Assembly (NCBI RefSeq): GCF_017161565.1 | Contig: NZ_CP066796.1 | Coordinates: 620,001-684,000 of the forward strand | Reading direction: 5' to 3' | Length of the DNA stretch: 64,000 bases | Source of the DNA: Erwinia amylovora | Lineage (GTDB): Bacteria > Pseudomonadota > Gammaproteobacteria > Enterobacterales > Enterobacteriaceae | Shown: piece after piece, positions 35,785-46,599 of the stretch | Position numbering within the stretch: the first letter of the stretch is position 1 | Layout of the letters: each line of letters opens with the position of its first letter | Notes under the pieces: model-generated | Seen by the model: only the letters and a program-made list of their open reading frames with translations | The model's database searches: none | What the model was told of the DNA's origin: nothing | Translations under genes and position numbers: made by a program

Positions 35785-37224
35785 ATGAAACTGACCCTGT
35801 TCAGCGGCCGCACCGGCCGCGTTGTTATCGTTCTGCTCCTTGTGCTGCTGATGACGGTGGCGATGTTCGCGGTGGCCTCGCTGTTTATGGCTTACGATCC
35901 GGATGGCCATCTGACCCGCAGCTGGCTGCATCAGAATCGCTGGGGGCTGTTTGGCTGGCGCGTCACCCTCTATGTTGGCCTGGCGCTCGTCTGGTTGCTG
36001 AAGGTGCGGCCGCAGATGGTGCGGCGCTGGCCGCAGATCCGTCAGCGCCTGCCGCGTACCGAGCTGCTGGCGGTGCTGTTTATTCTTGCCACGGAGTATG
36101 TGGCCTGGCTGTTTCATCACCTTGAATGGCTCACGCAGGTGGAAGGGGCAACGAAAAGCGGACGACTCTGGTATCCGGGGCTGAACGTGCCCGCAGGCGA
36201 ATGGCGGGTGCGCCCGAAAGCGTCTGCGGCCGGGGGGGCGAGCGCCATGTATATGGCCATCCGCCTGCTGCCCGCAGAGGGGCTGATTTGGTTGCAGAGG
36301 TGGCCCGCTATCTCTGACAGCCTGCTCGGCTTCCTTGCCGGACGCAGGGCGGGAGCTGGCCTGCTGAACAGTATCGTCAGCGACGCACGCAACAGCTGCG
36401 GCTTTGCAGGAGGCACGGTTACCGATGTACCGCCTCCGGCTGTAGTCAGCCCGGTCATGGCCGTTCCGGAAACAGGCCATATTCCTCCGCAACCGTATGA
36501 AAACGAAGCCGCACCCTTGTCCGGCGTCGGCGGTGCCTTAACCCCTGAAAATCATATTGCCACGGCGGTCCGTCCGGAGAACGGACCGCGTTCCGTAACG
36601 CCCGGCAGTCATGCTCCCGATACGGCGCTGGTTTCAGCGCTGGGCAGCGAAGAGAGCATACCGTCAGATGACGAAAGTGATGATCTTCAGCAGCAGGTGC
36701 CCGGCGGAAACCTGCTGTCCATGCTGGATCTGATGGCAGAAGGGCAGCCCCTGCCGTCACCTGATGAGTCATCTGTGCTGCCGGGGTCGGTGCCGGCAGG
36801 GGAAGAGTGCATCAGCGCAGTCAGCCGGCCGGAGAGGGGTAAGACGGAAACGGCAGACGGCGAGGTGTTTTTGCAGTGGCTCAGGCAGTCCGTCACCGAC
36901 GGCATGCTGTCCGTTAACGAAAGTGACAGCGTGCTGCATATTCTGGCCCGGTTTGTTTTTGTCGCCTCACCGGACGTTTTTTATAAGTACACGTCATCCG
37001 CAGGTGACGCCGTTCAGGATAAAAAGCAGCTGCAGAAAAGTTTTGAAGCGCTCTCTGTCCACCATTCACGAAATGGTAAGGGGCTTTATCATTACCATAA
37101 ATATGATGCGCCGGATAAAAGCGGTGGTTTTATAAAAGTGTCGGGTTACATGATTGAGACTAATCTTATTTTCAGGAAAGGGAGTTGTCCTTCGGACAGT
37201 ATATGGCTTTCACCAAGAAGTTAA
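35785..37224 (+). pseudogene. Fusion of a small ICE membrane protein to a TraI/MobH relaxase tail
   Basis: The 479-codon frame is a deletion join. The first 115 codons encode a two- or three-helix ICE membrane protein (hydrophobic segments near residues 10-35, 55-70, 92-110) that normally follows the TIGR03755 gene. From about codon 120 (36140 on) the sequence resembles the TraI_2/MobH relaxase: LLPAEGLIWLQRWPAISDSL, a Pro/Ser-rich linker, then the conserved C-terminal domain (GEVFLQWLRQSVTDGMLSVN, DVFYKYTSSAG, GFIKVSGYMIETNLI). The relaxase HD/catalytic part is lost. The deletion has removed all transfer genes between the two ends. Confidence 0.75.
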
Positions 37225-37257
37225 TGCGTGCAGCATTAGTGAAAAAACGAGGGATTT

Positions 37258-38217
37258 ATGGCTGATGTGATGACGTTTGATGATGTTCTGACTGATTATT
37301 TTTTTCAGTAAAGTTCTGCGTCCTGCAACCGAATGGAGCTACAGGAAGGTTGTAAATACGTTTATTGAATTCAGCGGATATGACACCTTGCCGGGACATG
37401 TTACCCGTCTCGACGTGCTTAAATGGCGTCGTCATGTGCTCACTGAGCAGGGGTCATGCAAAAGGACCTGGAATAATAAAGTTGCCCATATGCGCGCCAT
37501 ATTTAATCACGCGATCAAGTATCAACTTATTGCAACGGTGATAACCCCTTTCGGCTGGTCGTCGTAAAACCGGATATCAAGCGTAAGAAGACCCTGACTG
37601 ATGAGCAGATAAAGAAAGTCTATCTGGTGATGGAAAGGGAAATCATGGAGGAGAAGCTGGGCATTGAAGATTCAAGACCGAATGCACTGAAACCGGCTTG
37701 GTTCTGGATGACGGTCATTGATACGCTCAGGTATTCCGGTATGCGGCAGAACCAGCTACTGCATATACGCCTGTGTGATGTCGACCTGAAAGAGGGGGTG
37801 ATTAATCTGCGTCCGGAAGGCTCCAAAAATCACCGCGAGCACCGGGTTCCTGTTACCGACAGGCTGCGGGCGCGACTGGAACACCTGTACTTTGTCGCCG
37901 CAGATAAGGGGGCAAAACCTGAGGACCAGCTGTTCAACATCAACCGTTTCAGCTTTAAGAAAAGCGTGCTGAGCAACAATATGGATCACCCGCCTATGAG
38001 GGCCTTTTTCCGCCGGCTGTCAAAAGAGTGTGGTTGCGTTATCAGCCCCCACCGGTTCCGGCATACCATCGCCACAGACCTGATGAAAAGACCAGAGAGA
38101 AGTCTCAATGACGTCCAGATGCTGCCCGGTCATTCAAGTCTGGCGGTGACGCTGGAGTACGTTGAAGCCAATATCGATAACCTGCGACGAAATCTTGATG
38201 CAGCCTTTGCCATCTGA
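37258..38217 (+). pseudogene. Tyrosine integrase of the island, two frameshifts
   Basis: Three frames make up one integrase. 37258 to about 37308 (MADVMTFDDVLTDYFF) ends in a stop. The core-binding domain continues in the next frame (SKVLRPATEWSYRKVV to ATVITPFGWSS, stop near 37566). The catalytic domain lies in a third frame to TGA 38215-38217. Catalytic residues remain visible: Arg in RYSGMRQNQL, Lys in GSKNH, HRFRH, GHSS and Tyr in TLEYV. It belongs to the integrases found beside tRNA genes in ICEs and points at the tRNA-Phe 3' end 280 bases away. With two breaks it should be inactive. Confidence 0.85.
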
Positions 38218-38349
38218 GGGAGCTTCGAGGCCGAATTTTGCGAAATTGATAAGGAAAGGCGTAAAATCAGGGTGATTTCCTTTACAGGCGGTTGACACAG
38301 CAACGCTTAAAAGGTAAATACCTGTAACTGAAAGTGTTGGGACGAAGGA

Positions 38350-38381
38350 AACCCGAATGATGTTGGAGCATCATTCGGGTT
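38350..38381. terminator. 13-bp hairpin between integrase and tRNA-Phe
   Basis: AACCCGAATGATG (38350-38362) pairs perfectly with CATCATTCGGGTT (38369-38381) around a 6-base loop. It could end either integrase or tRNA transcription; the T-run is short. The remaining 38218-38495 holds no gene. I could not find a second copy of the tRNA 3' end in this window. Confidence 0.6.
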
Positions 38382-38495
38382 CTTAATCCCCAAATCATCA
38401 GATGCAGAACGAATGTACCTCATCCTGCACGATAACGATCCGGGTTACTGTCATGCCCGTTAGGAATACACTTCTTAACGAACAGGCTCTGAAGA

Positions 38496-38571
38496 TGGTG
38501 CCCGGACTCGGAATCGAACCAAGGACACGGGGATTTTCAATCCCCTGCTCTACCGACTGAGCTATCCGGGC
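38496..38571 (-). tRNA. pheV: tRNA-Phe (GAA)
   Basis: Read on the minus strand the 76 bases begin GCCCGGATAGCTCAGTCGGT and end TCCGGGCACCA, with a full cloverleaf and encoded CCA. The anticodon GAA is at 38538-38536. It lies next to speC as pheV does in E. coli (with yqgA lost here). Its 3' end faces the integrase, so it served as the attachment site of the island. Confidence 0.97.
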
Positions 38572-39241
38572 AACGGGGCGCATTAAACCTTATGCTATCT
38601 CAATCGTCAACGGCTTTATGATAAAAAACAGCTTAGTTGCACCCTTTTTCACCAACCCTCGCCTGGACAACCGTGCCATTACTTCCTTCAACCTGTGATT
38701 AAAAGAGAACAGCTCTCGTCCGCCGCTGCGCTGTTGCAGACAAATTCCTTGCTATGGGCTGGAATTATCCGACTGGTATACACCATTCTCAAGCAATTTG
38801 ATTATGATTATTAATACGTTATGTTTTTTTAGGGGGAGGTAAATCCATGCGGACAGGTTGAACACGCCGTCAAAAAATGCCATGATTGCGCAAATTTTGA
38901 CGCCCCATTCCATCCGTATATTGAGGTAGCCGTTATGGCAGGTTCATTGCTGCTGACCAGCATCGTTAAACGACATCATACGATGCCGTTCCGCCTGTTA
39001 TCTCATCGTGATGCCTTGCTTATAAACCGCCTTACCATGCGGTGAGCCTCCCATTGCTTGGCTGTTGGCCATGAGTAAAAACAGAAGCGATCTGATTTTA
39101 CTGATGTCTACCGGGCTAAGCGGAAAAGTACTCTGCTGAACTCCAGGTTGACAACCTTCGCCGGGAATACGTGCGCTTGCTCTTGTTCCTATTGCTGTGC
39201 CTCAGGCACCCACTCATCCTTGACCGCTTGGGATTTGTGCT
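38572..39241. other. Region before speC without a supported gene
   Basis: About 670 bases. E. coli has yqgA in this neighbourhood, but no trace of it is readable. I found no ornithine-sensing leader peptide of the speFL type, and no other element I can defend. Confidence 0.5.
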
Positions 39242-41386
39242 ATGACTCCTTTAAAAATTGCAGCCAGTACTACCGTGGCTATTCACCTTCGCACCGGGCG
39301 TGAAGTTGTTACGCTGGATAACACTGATTTTACCGACGTGGCGGCAGTGGTGCTTTCCGTCAGTGACTCTCGATCCGGCATGTTGGCGCTGTTGCGCCAT
39401 ACCGGTTTTAAGCTGCCGGTATTTATTGCGTTGGACGATATCTCGCAGGCGGTGGACTTACCGCAGGTTGATGGCGTGCTGGACGGTGATGCTAATGATG
39501 CTGCGCTGCTGGAATCCGCGGCTGCGGAGTACCAGTCAAAGCTGCTGCCACCGTTTTTTCAGACGCTGACTAAATATGTCGCGATGGAGAACAGCACGTT
39601 TGCCTGCCCGGGCCACCAGGGCGGTGCCTTTTTCAAAAAGCATCCGGCGGGACGCCAGTTTTTCGACTTCTTCGGTGAAAATGTTTTTCGTGCCGATATG
39701 TGCAACGCCGATGTGAAACTGGGTGATTTACTGATCCACGAAGGTTCGGCTAAACATGCGCAGAAGTTTGCCGCACGGGTATTTAATGCCGATAAGACCT
39801 ACTTTGTGCTGAACGGGACTTCCAGCGCTAACAAAGTGGTGACCAATGCGCTGCTGACGCGTGGCGATCTGGTATTGTTTGACCGCAACAACCACAAATC
39901 CAACCATCATGGTGCGCTAATCCAGGCGGGAGCCACACCTGTTTATCTTGAAACCGCACGCAATCCGTTCGGTTTTATCGGTGGTATCGATGCGCACTGC
40001 TTTGATGAAACCTGGATCCGTCAGCAAATTGCCCGGGTAGCAGCGGATCGTGCCGATGATGCACGCCCGTTCCGCCTGGCGGTGATCCAGCTTGGCACCT
40101 ATGACGGTACGGTATATAACGCACGTAAGGTGATCGACAGCATTGGCCACCTGTGCGACTACATTCTGTTTGACTCGGCATGGGTCGGTTATGAGCAGTT
40201 TATTCCGGTGATGGAAGCCTGTTCCCCGTTGCTGCTCGACCTGCAACCCGCCGATCCCGGTATTTTCGTCACGCAATCGGTGCACAAGCAGCAGGCCGGG
40301 TTCTCACAGACCTCTCAGATCCATAAAAAAGATAATCATATACGCGGGCAGCGACGTTTTTGCAGCCATAAGCGCCTGAATAACGCCTTTATGCTGCATG
40401 CCTCTACCAGCCCTTTCTATCCGCTGTTTGCCGCGCTGGATATTAACGCCAAAATACATCAGGGTGAGGCTGGCCGGCGCTTGTGGCATGAATGTGTGAT
40501 GCTGGGTATTGATACGCGTAAAGCCATTCTTGAGCACTGCGCAATGATTAAGCCGTTTATACCTGACGAAGTTGACGGGCAGCCTTGGCAAAACGCGCCT
40601 GGCGCGATAATCGCCAGCGATGCGCGCTATTTTAGCTTTGCCCCAGGCGCGCAGTGGCATGGTTTTGCTGGCTATGAAAAGGATCAGTACATGGTCGATC
40701 CCTGTAAGCTGCTGCTAACCACGCCGGGCATTAACGCCGCCAGCGGTGAATACGCGTCGTTTGGTATTCCGGCCACTATTCTGGCCAACTATCTGCGCGA
40801 GAATGGCGTGGTACCGGAGAAGTGCGATCTGAACTCCATTCTGTTCCTGCTAACCCCGGCGGAGAGCGCAGAGAAGATGGCCCGGCTGGTGGCGAAGCTG
40901 GCGCAGTTTGAGCAGCACATCAAAGAGGATGCGTTGCTACGCGATGTGCTGCCGACCATCTATCGTAAAAATGCGGCGCGTTATGAAGGTTACACCTTGC
41001 GCCGTCTGTGCCAGGAGATGCACGACCTGTATGTCAGCCACAAGGTAAAAGACCTGCAAAAGGCGATGTTCCGCCAACAAAGTCTGCCCCAAATTGCCAT
41101 GAACCCGCAGGACGCCAATATCGAATTTATCCGCGGCAACGTCGAACTGGTACCCATTTCACAGGCTGCGGGGCGTGTTGCGGCAGAAGGCGCACTGCCT
41201 TATCCACCGGGCGTGCTGTGTGTGGTACCTGGCGAGATATGGGGCGGGGCGGTTCAGCGTTACTTTTTGGCGTTGGAAGAGGGGCTAAATCTGCTGCCGG
41301 GCTTCTCACCGGAGTTGCAGGGCGTCTATGCGGTAGCCGATGAAAAGGGCATTAAGCACCTGCAGGGTTATGTGATCGTTGAATAG
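39242..41386 (+). CDS. speC: Ornithine decarboxylase
   Basis: A 714-residue PLP-dependent fold-III type (Orn/Lys/Arg family) decarboxylase converting ornithine to putrescine. It has an N-terminal wing domain (to about 105), the PLP domain with FACPGHQGG and the cofactor lysine in TQSVHKQQAGF (Lys349), and the C-terminal domain. I call it speC, the biosynthetic form, by synteny: it lies between pheV and mltC as in E. coli. The length also fits SpeC (711 aa in E. coli) rather than the 732-aa SpeF. A hairpin follows. With speA at the other end of the window, two putrescine routes are encoded here. Confidence 0.93.
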   Translation: MTPLKIAASTTVAIHLRTGREVVTLDNTDFTDVAAVVLSVSDSRSGMLALLRHTGFKLPVFIALDDISQAVDLPQVDGVLDGDANDAALLESAAAEYQSKLLPPFFQTLTKYVAMENSTFACPGHQGGAFFKKHPAGRQFFDFFGENVFRADMCNADVKLGDLLIHEGSAKHAQKFAARVFNADKTYFVLNGTSSANKVVTNALLTRGDLVLFDRNNHKSNHHGALIQAGATPVYLETARNPFGFIGGIDAHCFDETWIRQQIARVAADRADDARPFRLAVIQLGTYDGTVYNARKVIDSIGHLCDYILFDSAWVGYEQFIPVMEACSPLLLDLQPADPGIFVTQSVHKQQAGFSQTSQIHKKDNHIRGQRRFCSHKRLNNAFMLHASTSPFYPLFAALDINAKIHQGEAGRRLWHECVMLGIDTRKAILEHCAMIKPFIPDEVDGQPWQNAPGAIIASDARYFSFAPGAQWHGFAGYEKDQYMVDPCKLLLTTPGINAASGEYASFGIPATILANYLRENGVVPEKCDLNSILFLLTPAESAEKMARLVAKLAQFEQHIKEDALLRDVLPTIYRKNAARYEGYTLRRLCQEMHDLYVSHKVKDLQKAMFRQQSLPQIAMNPQDANIEFIRGNVELVPISQAAGRVAAEGALPYPPGVLCVVPGEIWGGAVQRYFLALEEGLNLLPGFSPELQGVYAVADEKGIKHLQGYVIVE

Positions 41387-41394
41387 GTTCATGT

Positions 41395-41417
41395 GGGGCG
41401 ACTAAAGATGTCGCCCC
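41395..41417 (+). terminator. Hairpin after speC
   Basis: GGGGCGAC (41395-41402) pairs with GTCGCCCC (41410-41417) around a 7-base loop, 8 bases after the speC stop. The T-run is poor. It may serve both speC and the convergent TetR gene. Confidence 0.6.
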
Positions 41418-41447
41418 TTGATGAAAATGTAAAAATTTCCGGCTTAT

Positions 41448-42101
41448 TTATCCTGTTGCCAGCACATCCTCCCTGGCCTGGCGCACGATAGCTCTGGCAA
41501 CCCACTTACCTATATCCTGCAGCTCATCGTTATCACAGCCCCAAACGTCTTTCATCACCAGGAAAATTTCAGAGCCATATATCAGTGATAGTGCACGCAC
41601 CACGCGGTCAATAAGCGGCGGTGTTAGCTCGCCGCTAAGCGGCTGCGTTACCAACTTAAGAATCTCTTCGCGATTACCACGCACCAGTTTCTCCTTCAGT
41701 GGAGAAGCATCGGCGGACTGCGACTGCGCCCACTGCGTTAACGACAAATGCAGTGCGGCACGCAGCGTTCCTTCATGCTTTAGCATATGTGGAAATGCGA
41801 AGCTTAATAATTCGTTTATGCGGGCAATGACATCCTGGTGCGTGGGCTGCCAGTCTGCCATCGGGCTTAATGTTGCAGCTACAATGGCGGAAACCAGCGC
41901 ACTTTGCGTGGGGAAGTAACGATAGGCGGTAGCGCGTGACAGCTGTGCTTCATGCGCGACTTCCGTTATCGACGGAAAGGCACCGCTGTCAAAAAGCCTT
42001 ATCGCGGTGTCAATCAGCAAGTGGCGTGTTCTGGCGCGAGTTCTCGTTAATACCAGAATGCTGGCAGAATCCCTCTGTTCCACGTTAACCTCATTTTCCA
42101 T
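41448..42101 (-). CDS. TetR/AcrR family regulator
   Basis: A 217-residue repressor-type regulator. The N-terminal helix-turn-helix is clear at residues about 22-70 (TRHLLIDTAIRLFDSGAFPS, then LSRATAYRYFPTQSALV). The ligand-binding C-terminal part is unspecific. It faces speC and has no coding neighbour on its 5' side for 590 bases. In E. coli nupG occupies the space between speC and mltC, so this is an insertion or replacement. The regulated gene cannot be told from context. Confidence 0.85.
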   Translation of the reverse strand: MENEVNVEQRDSASILVLTRTRARTRHLLIDTAIRLFDSGAFPSITEVAHEAQLSRATAYRYFPTQSALVSAIVAATLSPMADWQPTHQDVIARINELLSFAFPHMLKHEGTLRAALHLSLTQWAQSQSADASPLKEKLVRGNREEILKLVTQPLSGELTPPLIDRVVRALSLIYGSEIFLVMKDVWGCDNDELQDIGKWVARAIVRQAREDVLATG

Positions 42102-42690
42102 TTAAGTCAGTCTGTCCTAAGAACGGTAGTCAGTGCCACATCACTAACGGCGGTGGTTGGTGGCATGGCGGTGCCTGCTACCCGGAATGGTATAAGTAGT
42201 AAAGATCATTGCCATACTCACATTACATTTAAAATATTTATCTTAATTTCTTACGGAAACGTGAGGTTGGTCTAATAATTTCTTCACGTTATCATTGTTG
42301 TTTTTTTTTAATCCTTTTCTTTCAATGTTTTATTATATTATCTGGTGGGAGGGTAAAGCGCGGATCACGATGATACAGGATTTATTCAGGCTAATCCTAC
42401 AACAGATACTCAACTAAAATAGCGGCTTTCTGTGAATCACTGTTATTGTGCGTCGATCCCCGGTGGTGCCAATGATTATGCTTAGCACCAGCCTGGCGGT
42501 GCATCTATCCACAATACTCTGTCGGGCGGGTCGTTGATTTCCGTGCGGGTAGCCGTTTCCCGCAACGCCGGCATACAGAATTCATCGGCAGATAAGTATA
42601 TCGCTCGGTCAGGAGAGGTTGGGCTGATGCGAAACGGATGTTGGCGAACCTGAAGTACCGATCCGCCACAAGAAAAGAGGTGGGTTTTAC
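42102..42690. other. Gap between the TetR gene and mltC
   Basis: About 590 bases, AT-rich around 42230-42350. No gene or recognisable nupG remnant seen. Confidence 0.5.
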
Positions 42691-43770
42691 CTAGTAGCGG
42701 TGGTAGCCCTTCTGTGCATTGTTTACCTTGTACAGGTAACGACGCGATTCGGCTGACGGATGCTTGTTGGTTAGCGTTTGATAGACCTCAGAAGGGGACA
42801 AGTCGTTGATTGCGTTGAAAGCATGATCCTTATCGCTGGAGAACACCCGCAGTACGCTGCCCGCGCCACCGTTGTAAGCGGTGATCACCGCATAGCGACG
42901 TGAGGTTGGGTTACTGATACCGGCAAGATAACTGCCCTGTAGCAGGGACAGGTAGGCCGCTCCGGCATCGATATTGTTCTCCGGATCCAGCAGGTAACTG
43001 CGACTGGGTTTGCCCCATTTCCCCTTCATACGGAAGACGTCAAGACCGGCAGTGTGCTGCACAACCTGCATCAGGCCCAGCGCATCAGCATGGCTGACCG
43101 CATACGGATTAAAGCTTGATTCAATCTGCATGATCGCCAGGATCAGCGATTGGTCCACGCCGTAACGCTCGGCGGCTTTGCGTACCATAGGCAGATATTT
43201 ATGTGCGCGTTTATCGAGATGATTCGGGATCATCGGGATGGTAACCGACCAGATGACATGCAGGCCGGAATTGCGGCGCTGCAGTTTATTCTGAATCAGG
43301 TAGTCAGCAAAACTGGCGGCACGTCCCTGCCAGCGAATAGCTTGTCCGGTATTATCCAGCACCTGGCCGTACAGCAGTGGCTCCTGGCCGATCTGGATAT
43401 CGTTGGCGTCGGAATAGAGGTCAACGTTGCCGGGATCTTCACCGATCAGCAGAGTGGTGACGATCGCCTGGCGCAGGCTGGCTGTCGGGTCAGTTCCGGC
43501 GATGGTTTCAATGGTGATGCTACCGGCGTCGAAGTTGATATGGCTGCGGGTGTAATAGCCATCGCTGTACTTCACATAGTCTTTCGGACCGGCGATCAGC
43601 ACCTCATTGATCCCCCAGATATTTTCGATGTTATGGGCAAACTGTCCCATCAAAATATCGAAAGCGTTAGTGTCTTTAACCCACTCCTCATGGAAGACGT
43701 TGTGTTTCTTGCTTGAGCAGGAGATCAATAACGGTGCAATAATTAGTAATGGAATCAGTTTCTTATTCAT
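42691..43770 (-). CDS. mltC: Membrane-bound lytic murein transglycosylase C
   Basis: A 359-residue lipoprotein, the same length as E. coli MltC, if started at the ATG read as MNKKLIPLL (43770). An upstream in-frame ATG at 43809 would spoil the signal peptide. Lipobox LISC with Cys18. A DUF3393 N-terminal domain ([19 protein letters not shown]) precedes the SLT domain (about 190-330), with the catalytic Glu in [16 protein letters not shown] and the GLMQVV and AYNGGAGSV motifs. It cleaves the MurNAc-GlcNAc bond of peptidoglycan to the 1,6-anhydro product. It lies 51 bases after yggX. Confidence 0.97.
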   Translation of the reverse strand: MNKKLIPLLIIAPLLISCSSKKHNVFHEEWVKDTNAFDILMGQFAHNIENIWGINEVLIAGPKDYVKYSDGYYTRSHINFDAGSITIETIAGTDPTASLRQAIVTTLLIGEDPGNVDLYSDANDIQIGQEPLLYGQVLDNTGQAIRWQGRAASFADYLIQNKLQRRNSGLHVIWSVTIPMIPNHLDKRAHKYLPMVRKAAERYGVDQSLILAIMQIESSFNPYAVSHADALGLMQVVQHTAGLDVFRMKGKWGKPSRSYLLDPENNIDAGAAYLSLLQGSYLAGISNPTSRRYAVITAYNGGAGSVLRVFSSDKDHAFNAINDLSPSEVYQTLTNKHPSAESRRYLYKVNNAQKGYHRY

Positions 43771-43821
43771 TTTTTTGTACATTGCCCACAATTTAGAAGG
43801 CCTCATCATTGAGGCCAGCGC

Positions 43822-44094
43822 TTATTCTTCCGGCGGGGTATAACCTTCGATATGAACCTCATGGCCTTCGAACAAGAACTTAATCATCTCCTGTTCCAGC
43901 AGTTTGCGGTCATCAGGATTCATCATGCTAAGTTTCTTCTCGTTGATCAGCATGGTCTGTTTTGCCATCCATTTTGACCAGGCCTCTTTCGAAATCTCAT
44001 TAAAGATACGCTTACCCACTTCACCGGGATATAGCTGAAAGTCCTGCCCTTCGGCATCACGTTGCAGAAAAGTACAAAAAATAGTTCGGGTCAT
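43822..44094 (-). CDS. yggX: YggX, probable Fe(II)-trafficking protein
   Basis: A 90-residue protein with the family start [20 protein letters not shown] containing the single conserved cysteine (Cys7), and the core [17 protein letters not shown]. YggX protects iron-sulfur clusters from oxidation and is a SoxRS target in enterics. It follows mutY (an Fe-S enzyme) by 9 bases and precedes mltC, the standard mutY-yggX-mltC order. Confidence 0.97.
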   Translation of the reverse strand: MTRTIFCTFLQRDAEGQDFQLYPGEVGKRIFNEISKEAWSKWMAKQTMLINEKKLSMMNPDDRKLLEQEMIKFLFEGHEVHIEGYTPPEE

Positions 44095-44103
44095 TGCTCT
44101 TCC

Positions 44104-45180
44104 TTATTCTGTTGCGCCAGCGCTCAGCGCCAATTGTTGTGGCTGGCGCAGCTGCTGTAGCAGGCGATCCACCGGTGCGGCCAGCCCCACGGAGGGCGGC
44201 TGCGCTAAGTTATACCAGAGACCCGCGCCGTCATCCATTGCTGCGCGGGCAGAAGGCAGATCCAGCCACATGGGGACTATATCCAGATGGAAATGACTGA
44301 AAGTATGGCGGAACGCATTCATCTGTTGCAGCTTGCTGTCATCAACCCCGCGCGCGCGTAGCGCCAGGCGCAGCTCGCACTCGGTGGCATACTGCGGGAA
44401 GCAAAACAGCCCGCCCCACAGCCCAACCGGCGGGCGCTGTTCCAGCCACACATCCTGGCCCTGCTGCAGCAGCAGCAGCCAGCCGGTACGTTGCGGGATA
44501 GTTTGTTTAGGTTTTTTACCCGGATACTGCGCCCAGCTGTCGTGTGCCCGGGCAATGCAGCCGGTCTTCAGCGGGCAGATTTCACATTTTGGCTTCGAGC
44601 GGGTACAAACCATCGCACCGAGATCCATCATCGCCTGATTAAACTGGCTGACGCCGTTGGCGGGAGTCACCTCTTCACTGATGTGCCACAGGCGCTTCTC
44701 CACCTCTTTTCTGGCTGGCCAGCCCGCTACGGCATAACAGCGAGCCAGCACGCGCTTCACGTTGCCATCAAGAATAGGGAAGTGTTTACCCAGCGCCAGT
44801 GACAGGATGGCCCCGGCAGTGGAGCGGCCAACGCCGGGCAGATCTGCTACCTCTGCGAAGGTTTGCGGGAAAACTCCGCCGTGCTTGTCGACTACGGTTT
44901 GCGCCGCTTTGTGCAGGTTGCGGGCCCGCGCATAATAGCCGAGGCCGGTCCACAGATGCAGCACTTCATCAAGCGGGGCGGCGGCCAGGTCGCTAACGTT
45001 GGGGAAGCGGGCCATGAAACGCTCGAAGTAGGGAATAACCGTGGCGACCTGTGTCTGCTGCAGCATTACCTCAGATAACCAGACCTTATAAGGCGTTTTT
45101 TCCAGCTGCCACGGCAGAGTTTTGCGACCATAGCGCTGATACCAGTCCAATACCTGCTGTGAAAACTGCGATGCCTGCAT
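44104..45180 (-). CDS. mutY: Adenine DNA glycosylase MutY
   Basis: A 358-residue base-excision repair enzyme removing A opposite 8-oxoguanine. Catalytic domain with the helix-hairpin-helix [14 protein letters not shown] and catalytic Asp in [11 protein letters not shown]. The 4Fe-4S ligands follow the C-x6-C-x2-C-x5-C pattern ([17 protein letters not shown]). The C-terminal NUDIX-like domain recognises 8-oxoG. It starts a minus-strand operon with yggX and mltC and is divergent from trmB. Confidence 0.98.
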   Translation of the reverse strand: MQASQFSQQVLDWYQRYGRKTLPWQLEKTPYKVWLSEVMLQQTQVATVIPYFERFMARFPNVSDLAAAPLDEVLHLWTGLGYYARARNLHKAAQTVVDKHGGVFPQTFAEVADLPGVGRSTAGAILSLALGKHFPILDGNVKRVLARCYAVAGWPARKEVEKRLWHISEEVTPANGVSQFNQAMMDLGAMVCTRSKPKCEICPLKTGCIARAHDSWAQYPGKKPKQTIPQRTGWLLLLQQGQDVWLEQRPPVGLWGGLFCFPQYATECELRLALRARGVDDSKLQQMNAFRHTFSHFHLDIVPMWLDLPSARAAMDDGAGLWYNLAQPPSVGLAAPVDRLLQQLRQPQQLALSAGATE

Positions 45181-45424
45181 AATGTCTGTTTCCGTCTGTC
45201 ATTCAGATAAATCAGGCAGGGATTCCAGCACAGACAATAACCAGTGTAAACCGGATATTCACTGCATTTTATGAATGGTGCTGACGTAAAAGCACTTCAG
45301 CTTCCACAGCGGCTATACTGCCAGCGAGCAAAACGAATTTTTGGCCAGACAGGGTGGCCTTTATGTTTTCACTCCCTGAGGGCATAATGCCCGCTTTCTA
45401 CAGCGCACAGTTGCAGGCAGAATC

Positions 45425-46144
45425 ATGAAAAACGATGTTATCTCACCGGAATTTGACGAAAACGGTCGCGCTCTGCGCCGCATCCGCAGCTTTGTACGTC
45501 GCCAGGGCCGTTTGACCAAGGGTCAGCAGCAGGCGCTGGATCAGCTGTGGCCAGTCATGGGCGTCGAGTATCAGCCGCAATCGGTCGATTTAACCGCTCT
45601 GTTTGGCCGCGAAGCACCGCTGGTGTTAGAAATTGGCTTTGGCATGGGCGCTTCGCTGGTCACCATGGCTGCCAGCAATCCACAGCAGAATTTCCTTGGT
45701 ATTGAAGTTCATTCACCGGGCGTGGGTGCCTGCCTGGCAACGGCGCAAGAGGCCGGGGTGAATAATCTGCGTGTAATGTGTCATGACGCGGTAGAAGTGC
45801 TGAACGCCATGATCCCGGATAACTCGCTGCGCATGGTGCAGCTGTTTTTCCCGGACCCGTGGCACAAGGCACGTCATAACAAACGCCGCATTGTGCAGGT
45901 GCCGTTCGCCGAGCTGGTCATGCGTAAGCTGAAGCTGGGCGGCGTGTTCCATATGGCAACCGACTGGGAAGCCTATGCGCAACATATGCTGGAGGTGATG
46001 AACAGCATCGACGGCTATAAAAACCAGTCACAAAGCGGCGACTGGGTTCCGCGCCCGGAATCCCGGCCGCTTACAAAATTTGAGCAGCGTGGGCAGCGTC
46101 TTGGCCACGGTGTATGGGATCTGATGTTTGAGAGGGTTAAATAA
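45425..46144 (+). CDS. trmB: tRNA (guanine-N7-)-methyltransferase TrmB
   Basis: A 239-residue SAM-dependent enzyme that makes m7G46 in tRNA. SAM motif [11 protein letters not shown], the family motif [15 protein letters not shown], and the C-terminal TKFEQRG are all present. It is divergent from mutY with a 244-base shared promoter region. Its stop overlaps the yggL start (TAATG), so the two are coupled, as in E. coli. Confidence 0.98.
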   Translation: MKNDVISPEFDENGRALRRIRSFVRRQGRLTKGQQQALDQLWPVMGVEYQPQSVDLTALFGREAPLVLEIGFGMGASLVTMAASNPQQNFLGIEVHSPGVGACLATAQEAGVNNLRVMCHDAVEVLNAMIPDNSLRMVQLFFPDPWHKARHNKRRIVQVPFAELVMRKLKLGGVFHMATDWEAYAQHMLEVMNSIDGYKNQSQSGDWVPRPESRPLTKFEQRGQRLGHGVWDLMFERVK

Positions 46145-46470
46145 TGGCTACACAACGCAGTCGTCGTCTTCGCAAGAAAATGCACATTGATGAGTTCCAG
46201 GAATTGGGATTCGCCGTCGGTTTCACCTTCCCGGAAGGTAGCGACGAACAAACCATCGACGGTACCGTTGATGCGCTGATCAATGAAGTGATTGCTCCTA
46301 ACGGACTGGCGTTCGACGGAAGCGGCTATCTGCAATGGGAAGGTTTGGTATGCCTGCAGAAAACCGGCAAATGCACTGACGAACACCGTGAGCTGGTAAA
46401 AAACTGGCTGGAAGCGCGCAAGCTAAGTGCAGTGAAGGTAACCGAACTGTTTGACGTCTGGTGGGACTGA
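46144..46470 (+). CDS. yggL: YggL, 50S ribosome-associated protein (DUF469)
   Basis: A 108-residue YggL family protein: RSRRLRKKMHIDEFQELGF start, EGSDEQTIDGTVDALINE core, and the C-terminal DVWWD. The E. coli protein associates with the large ribosomal subunit. It overlaps trmB by one base and is followed by a terminator. Confidence 0.95.
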   Translation: MATQRSRRLRKKMHIDEFQELGFAVGFTFPEGSDEQTIDGTVDALINEVIAPNGLAFDGSGYLQWEGLVCLQKTGKCTDEHRELVKNWLEARKLSAVKVTELFDVWWD

Positions 46471-46547
46471 GTATCACAGATGCAGATGAAAACTCCGGCG
46501 GAACCTGAAGCTGTGTCCGTTTTTGGGGTATTCGACATCGTTTGACC

Positions 46548-46581
46548 GGGGGTGACCGTTTTTGTCGGTCGCCCCCTTTTT
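46548..46581 (+). terminator. Rho-independent terminator of trmB-yggL
   Basis: GGGGGTGACCG (46548-46558) pairs with CGGTCGCCCCC (46566-46576, one G-T pair), followed by TTTTT. Confidence 0.9.
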
Positions 46582-46599
46582 CTATCAAGGAGTAGAACC

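Noticed and set aside
38572..39241. Possible ornithine-sensing leader before the decarboxylase gene (would make it speF)
   Set aside because: No leader peptide of the speFL type found, and the gene order pheV - decarboxylase - mltC supports speC.
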